From: Larix sibirica
Taxonomy: Eukaryota > Streptophyta > Pinopsida > Pinales > Pinaceae
DNA: 11,937 nucleotides
Direction: 5' to 3'
Assembly (NCBI GenBank): GCA_004151065.3
Contig: NWUY0300003781.1
Coordinates: forward strand, 35,662 to 47,598
Part shown: positions 8,705 through 11,937 of the stretch, piece by piece
Numbering within the stretch: position 1 is the stretch's first letter
How the letters are laid out: each line of letters opens with the position of its first letter
Program-made: the position numbers and the translations under genes
Notes under the pieces: generated by a model
Database searches by the model: none
What the model was told of the DNA's origin: nothing
What the model saw: only the letters and a program-made list of their open reading frames with translations

Positions 8705-9559
8705 TCAAATCATGCCTAAGGATGTCTCATCCTCTTCTTTGTAGTTTCCCCAAGGTTTGCAAGCTCCATCCTCATTATCTCGATTAGTCGACAAGTCTAC
8801 ATTCACCAAGTCCATTGAGTTCATGGTTTCTATGGTTTTCTTTTCTACTATCCGCATATCCTCCATTTCCATGGGTTGCTTCCCCTTTGATTCTACATCC
8901 CATGCTTCTTCTATCGAGACTGCCATCAAGTCCACCATATTCTCTGCCTTTGAAAACCTTTCTTCCAACAACTTGCCTAAGTCATTGTTTGTCACATTTT
9001 GCACCAAGGTTTCCGTCAAAGATATCCTATCTGATATTCCTTCCGCAACCACGCACCCACATCTTTCACCATCCAAAGGAATGACTTGACTTCTTGCAAC
9101 AACCATGCTCATCGTATTCATCCATGCTACTCCACCCAAATTCCTTCGCACAGTAGGAATGATGCGAGTTTGGTCTTTCTCAAGAATGACCAAATAATCC
9201 AATTGAGGGATAGGTTCCACCTTCTCCATCCACATGAACATCTTCCCCATGACCACATTAAAGTAATTCATGGGAATCACTATGAATTTCACAGTTCCCT
9301 CCCATGGCACAAGCTTCAAATACACTCCATTAGCCAATCCAACAATATTTCCCACTTATGATTTCACTGCCTTGAAGGAGTGTTGCATAGGATCATCTCC
9401 ATCCCAAGATCCTTAGACACTACTTCCTTCATAAAATTGTGAGTATCCCCATTGCCAATCATTGAGATGATTATCCTACCATTGATGACCACTTCTACAT
9501 AACTAGTCTTGTGAAGTCTTGCTCTTAACTTGCAATAGACTTATCTACTACTATTGCAT
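8705..9559 (-). pseudogene. Retroviral-type aspartic protease remnant plus unknown acidic tail (copy 2)
   Basis: Identical by eye to the first placement, including the missing active-site Asp (Gly-Asn-Gly codons at 9448-9456), the TGA at 9364-9366 and the frame change before the 216-codon open segment 9355-8705. Relative to gag upstream this remnant lies in a different frame, and its second half in the third frame. At least two frame breaks therefore separate the capsid region from the open tail. The tail ends DETSLGMI and is followed by two consecutive stops. Confidence 0.7.
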
Positions 9560-9620
9560 TCAAGAATTGCATGACACCAACCAAATGCTACATTGACTTC
9601 TCAGTTGCGTTGAGAGTCTA

Positions 9621-10350
9621 TTACTTTAGTAGTTTATTCTTAGTGCAGTGATTATGTGCACATATCCAACAAGAAACAATTTTTCCTTCCTTTTTCTCTT
9701 TGGATACATCTAGCTTCCATGCATTTTCCTCGCCTCCATGCTTCCTAGATGCTTCCTTATTATTTTTCGGCTTCTTATTTTTTCATGTTTTGTTGTCTCT
9801 CAAAACATCATCTTCCAAATTCTTACTTGACCCTCGTTTGTAGTCAAGTAGTTTGTCTATTGCTTCTATCCTTGCAACAGGACTTTGCATGCTCTTCCTG
9901 CAAAACTCTCTCTACAACCAAGGCTAAAGCCCCTGAATAAAATTATATAGGCGATCTTAATCGGACATGTCAAGAATTTCCAACATAAGTCTGGTGTATG
10001 ACTTAATGTAGGATTGAAGGCTTGACACATGCTAGAGTCCCATCCGTTGGTTCCTTGCAATCCAAGGCTGATTTTTGGGTCCAAACTGCACCTTCAAGGC
10101 TGCTTTCATATAGGCACAAATGTCTATATTTGCAACATTATATCTAGCTTCCAATTCCTCTTCCCTAGTTCTCCACCAAAGCTTGGAAGCACCTTTTAAA
10201 AGCATTGCCACAACATTCACTTTCACTCCATTTGAGCTTTCGCCCATTTGTTCAACGTACTACTCAATGTCCCAATAGAAGTTACCCAACAACTTAGCAT
10301 CACGTGTTTCATCATACGAATCTGTTCAGTTTAATATTAATTCTTGATAG
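9621..10350 (-). pseudogene. gag: Ty3/gypsy gag: capsid core and zinc-knuckle remnant
   Basis: Gag forms the particle that packages retrotransposon RNA. A single minus-strand frame can be followed from about 10320 to 9621. It has TRDAKLLGNFYWDIE near the start, then LLKGASKLWWRTREEELEAR with the paired Trp typical of the family, VQFGPKNQPWIARNQ, SYTRLMLEI, YNFIQGL, a Lys-rich linker and CWICAHNH (9648-9671). The zinc knuckle keeps Cys-x2-Cys-x3-His, but the last Cys position is Lys. In-frame stops lie at 10260-10262, 10032-10034, 9957-9959, 9924-9926, 9912-9914, 9783-9785 and 9621-9623. The piece 10247-10032 is the longest uninterrupted part. Not functional. Confidence 0.85.
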
Positions 10351-10800
10351 TGCCATCGAACTGCTTCCCTGAGCCATTGTTTGCTTCAACAAGTTGATGG
10401 TGTCATCTTGGTCATCAACCTTTCCGATAGCATACTTAATGAAGTCTTCCAGTTCCTTTAACCATTCTTCAACTTATGCAACAAGTTATACGGTGTTTGA
10501 GCACAACATATTAGATCAGTGGCATGCCCCCAATGTTCCATCAACAAATTGAGTGAGTGCATTCACCCTATCTTCCAAGACTTCTTACCTTTGGCCATTA
10601 CTCTCTATGGAGTCTACAAACTGCCCCACAATCTTCTGTAGCACAACAAGTCGAGACTTAGTCCTGAAAACCTTTGGAATCTATTCATCATTGATGTATT
10701 CATGGTTTAGGGATATTTCCTCATCTAAGAACATCATCAGTGTCTTGTCATACTCTGTCACCTTGTCGATATGACTATTTCCCAAACTGCAACAAGTCTC
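10350..10800 (-). pseudogene. gag: N-terminal gag region, coiled-coil-like, broken
   Basis: Between the 5' LTR and the capsid core the minus strand reads, in pieces, DKVTEYDKTLMMFLDEE (about 10720-10770), LVVLQKIVGQFVDSIESN, VLEDRVNALTQFVD (about 10540-10585) and FIKYAIGKVDDQDDTINLLK (about 10390-10450). Heptad-like Leu/Val spacing and acidic/basic alternation match the poorly conserved coiled N-terminus of plant gypsy Gag, and the NLLK piece sits where the family has a similar motif just before the capsid core. Several stops and at least one frameshift near 10320 break it. I cannot place a start codon. Confidence 0.5.
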
Positions 10801-11090
10801 TTACCGATGTGCACCAAGTGAAGTCTTTTCCTCATCCAATATATGAAGGGGTGCACTAGCTTCTATCATTTTTCTCTATTTTCTTCTCCAAGGAGCATGC
10901 AACAACGACTTTCCTAATTTGTAAGGACTTAGCCAAACTGCAACTGTTACATCTAGACTATGCCTTTTCACTCAAGGTCTTCCCATAACTATGCTTTGAG
11001 CTACAAGCTATAAGATGATTGCAATAATTAATCATTTACTTATACAATAGTTACTTAGTTAATTATTCAGTTATGTATTATTCATTAACA

Positions 11091-11162
11091 TCACACAAGA
11101 AGACACAACACATTAGACAAGAGATATGTGCGAGATTAAAGAAGACTACATAAGTCTTTATT
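11091..11162 (-). promoter_or_regulatory. AATAAA and GT-rich tract in 5' LTR
   Basis: Minus-strand AATAAA at 11157-11162 sits in the context ACTATTGAATAAAGACTT, with the GT-rich tract mirrored at 11091-11124. Its position matches 4417-4422 in the other LTR. In the 5' LTR this signal lies close to the end of R and would have to be bypassed during transcription. Confidence 0.5.
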
Positions 11163-11360
11163 CAATAGTATACAATATGAAAGAGGGTGCTCAACAACTA
11201 CCAACAACCGATTACATAATATAGAGGAAAACAAAGCAATAGCCTTCAAACTCAAGACTTCCCTTCCACCAGTGATCCTTTACTCTTCCAACATCATGCA
11301 TACCCATAGTTTTCTTCCTCTCAGTTCTTCCTACTGAACTATCAAGCATAGCTTTCCTAG

Positions 11361-11570
11361 GAATTACACCTATCCTTCTTCTAAGTGCATTGTATCTGCA
11401 TCATAGTGTGGCTAGCTTGCATTGTGCACATGTCCTGCTACAAAGTGCACCTAGTTTGCAAGTGCACCCAGTCTACCACAAGTGTTCCCAGTAAGGTGTG
11501 ACCAGCCTTCTTCCTAGTGCAACTTGTTTACCAAGTATGCCCATCTCTACTCCTAAGTGCACCTAGCCTC
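11361..11570. repeat. Degenerate ~22-bp tandem array inside the 5' LTR
   Basis: About ten variants of AAGTGCACCTAG-type units, e.g. at about 11383, 11422, 11444, 11461 and 11555, with 16-22 base spacing and one longer unit. It is the counterpart of 4621-4800. The arrays differ in a few units (an additional AAGTGCACC unit and a longer one here), consistent with independent change since insertion. Confidence 0.6.
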
Positions 11571-11635
11571 AAACTCGTCTCTTGTATAACTTGATTGCTT
11601 GAATGATGAATGATGCATATTCTCTAGTCTGACCT

Positions 11636-11646
11636 CTCTTTTATAG
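11636..11646 (-). promoter_or_regulatory. LTR TATA box (5' LTR copy, element promoter)
   Basis: CTATAAAAGAG on the minus strand, identical to 4865-4875. In this LTR it would drive the element's own transcript leftward from about 11605-11615 through gag. Confidence 0.65.
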
Positions 11647-11855
11647 TTTGTGACACCAACCTTCTCCATTGTCTTGAGGAGCTGTGTGCCCCACTCATCC
11701 TTCTAAGATAGTCTCTTTTGCGCTACCCGATGTGCACACCAGCTTCCCAGTCTATATGCACCCTCTCTTGATCCCGAAATCAGTTTCGCATGCCCTTCCT
11801 TACAATCAAAGTTTCCCTCACAACCCCTTCACATCTAATGTGGTGCATCAAGTAG

Positions 11856-11937
11856 TCATCACCACACAGTAGACAAGGATACTTCATCTTCCTTTTCTGT
11901 TTGGTATCATTAGGGGTGCTCTTTTGTTCCTGCTGGG
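11856..11937. other. End segment not alignable to the other LTR
   Basis: The corresponding part of the left LTR (5093-5175) shows no convincing match. TTTGGTATCA at 11900-11909 equals the first bases of the iMet primer-binding-site consensus but diverges afterwards. It may be the edge of an insertion, an indel in U3, or chance. The segment is too short to identify. Confidence 0.35.

Larger units (their letters stand above)
7804..10101. repeat. 2.3-kb near-identical direct repeat, copy 2
   Basis: Second placement of 5505-7802 at offset 2299. It starts with CCCACTTG, i.e. part-way into the polypurine tract sequence, but the LTR that should lie to its left is absent here. On the right it continues without a break into the 5' part of gag, which completes the capsid core. 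For annotation this copy is the natural one for gag and protease, and copy 1 the natural one for the junction with the 3' LTR. Confidence 0.95.
10852..11855 (-). repeat. 5' LTR, partial (U5, R and part of U3)
   Basis: Aligns with 4114-5092 in order and orientation, starting TGCACTA on the plus strand. Conserved landmarks are AATAAA (11157-11162), the ~22-bp array (11361-11570) and the TATA box (11636-11646). Similarity stops near 11855, about 400 bp before the U3 end expected from the left LTR. The usual tRNA primer binding site is not readable to the left of 10852: the minus strand gives CCCCTTCATATATTGGATGAGG, in which only a TTGG-AT-GAG fragment recalls the iMet site. If that fragment is the decayed site, the LTR end would shift about 8-10 bases left. 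Confidence 0.75.
4114..11937 (-). mobile_element. Decayed Ty3/gypsy-type LTR retrotransposon, non-autonomous, minus strand, cut by window end
   Basis: Two diverged direct repeats (4114-5498 and from about 10852) flank a region that, read on the minus strand, gives a Ty3/gypsy-style Gag followed by an aspartic protease remnant and a polypurine tract against the left repeat. The order 5' LTR, gag, protease, polypurine tract, 3' LTR fixes the orientation as leftward. No reverse transcriptase, RNase H, integrase or chromodomain motif is visible, although in complete relatives they directly follow the protease, so the element would have needed enzymes supplied from elsewhere. The apparent length is inflated by the 2299-bp duplicated placement at the N at 7803. 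Without it the internal region is about 3.05 kb. A target-site duplication cannot be checked because the right end is missing. Confidence 0.85.

Noticed and set aside
5505-10101. True tandem gene duplication
   Set aside because: The break coincides exactly with the N, both outer junctions make sense only for one copy each, and the copies are nearly identical while the LTRs are old. Not excluded, but less likely than an assembly duplicate.

Overview
The window looks like repeat-derived nuclear DNA from a seed plant with a large, transposon-rich genome. A conifer or other gymnosperm would fit, but nothing here fixes the species. I see no intact host gene, no rRNA or tRNA gene, no CRISPR array and nothing bacterial. 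The recognisable content is one old, decayed Ty3/gypsy-type LTR retrotransposon on the minus strand, which runs off the right edge.

Layout. Bases 1 to about 4113 are AT-rich, stop-riddled sequence with no recognisable gene. They hold only small structures: a possible tRNA-iMet primer-binding-site remnant at base 1, a C-depleted G/A-rich stretch with a decayed 68-bp repeat (about 1370-1910), an snRNA/LTR-like promoter motif pair (2493-2548) and a perfect 9-bp hairpin (3188-3212). The 3' LTR of the minus-strand element is at 4114-5498, bounded by TG...CA. The polypurine tract follows at 5499-5511. The internal region continues to about 10851 and carries a broken gag (N-terminal region, WW-containing capsid core, degenerate zinc knuckle) and a broken aspartic protease. 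No reverse transcriptase, RNase H or integrase is visible, so the element is non-autonomous in layout. The partial 5' LTR is at about 10852-11855, followed by 80 bases I cannot align to the other LTR.

The most important caution is that 5505-7802 and 7804-10101 are the same 2298-bp sequence, separated by a single N at 7803. By eye I find five substitutions, four of them A/C or G/T exchanges. The LTRs, in contrast, differ at roughly a fifth to a quarter of sites, and the second copy runs straight on into the rest of gag. The simplest reading is two overlapping contig ends that an assembler placed side by side instead of merging. The real element would then be about 2.3 kb shorter, with an internal region of about 3.05 kb and a total near 5.8 kb if the 5' LTR is full length.

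How the parts fit together: transcription would start in the right-hand LTR (TATA box at 11636-11646, minus strand), pass leftward through gag and protease, prime plus-strand synthesis at the polypurine tract and end in the left LTR at a conserved AATAAA (4417-4422) with a GT-rich tract after it. Both LTRs carry a degenerate array of about 22-bp units inside the predicted R region. Gag has seven in-frame stops (six in copy 1-equivalent sequence), three of them TAG where the family normally has Gln. The protease active-site triplet is lost. The element is dead as a coding unit.
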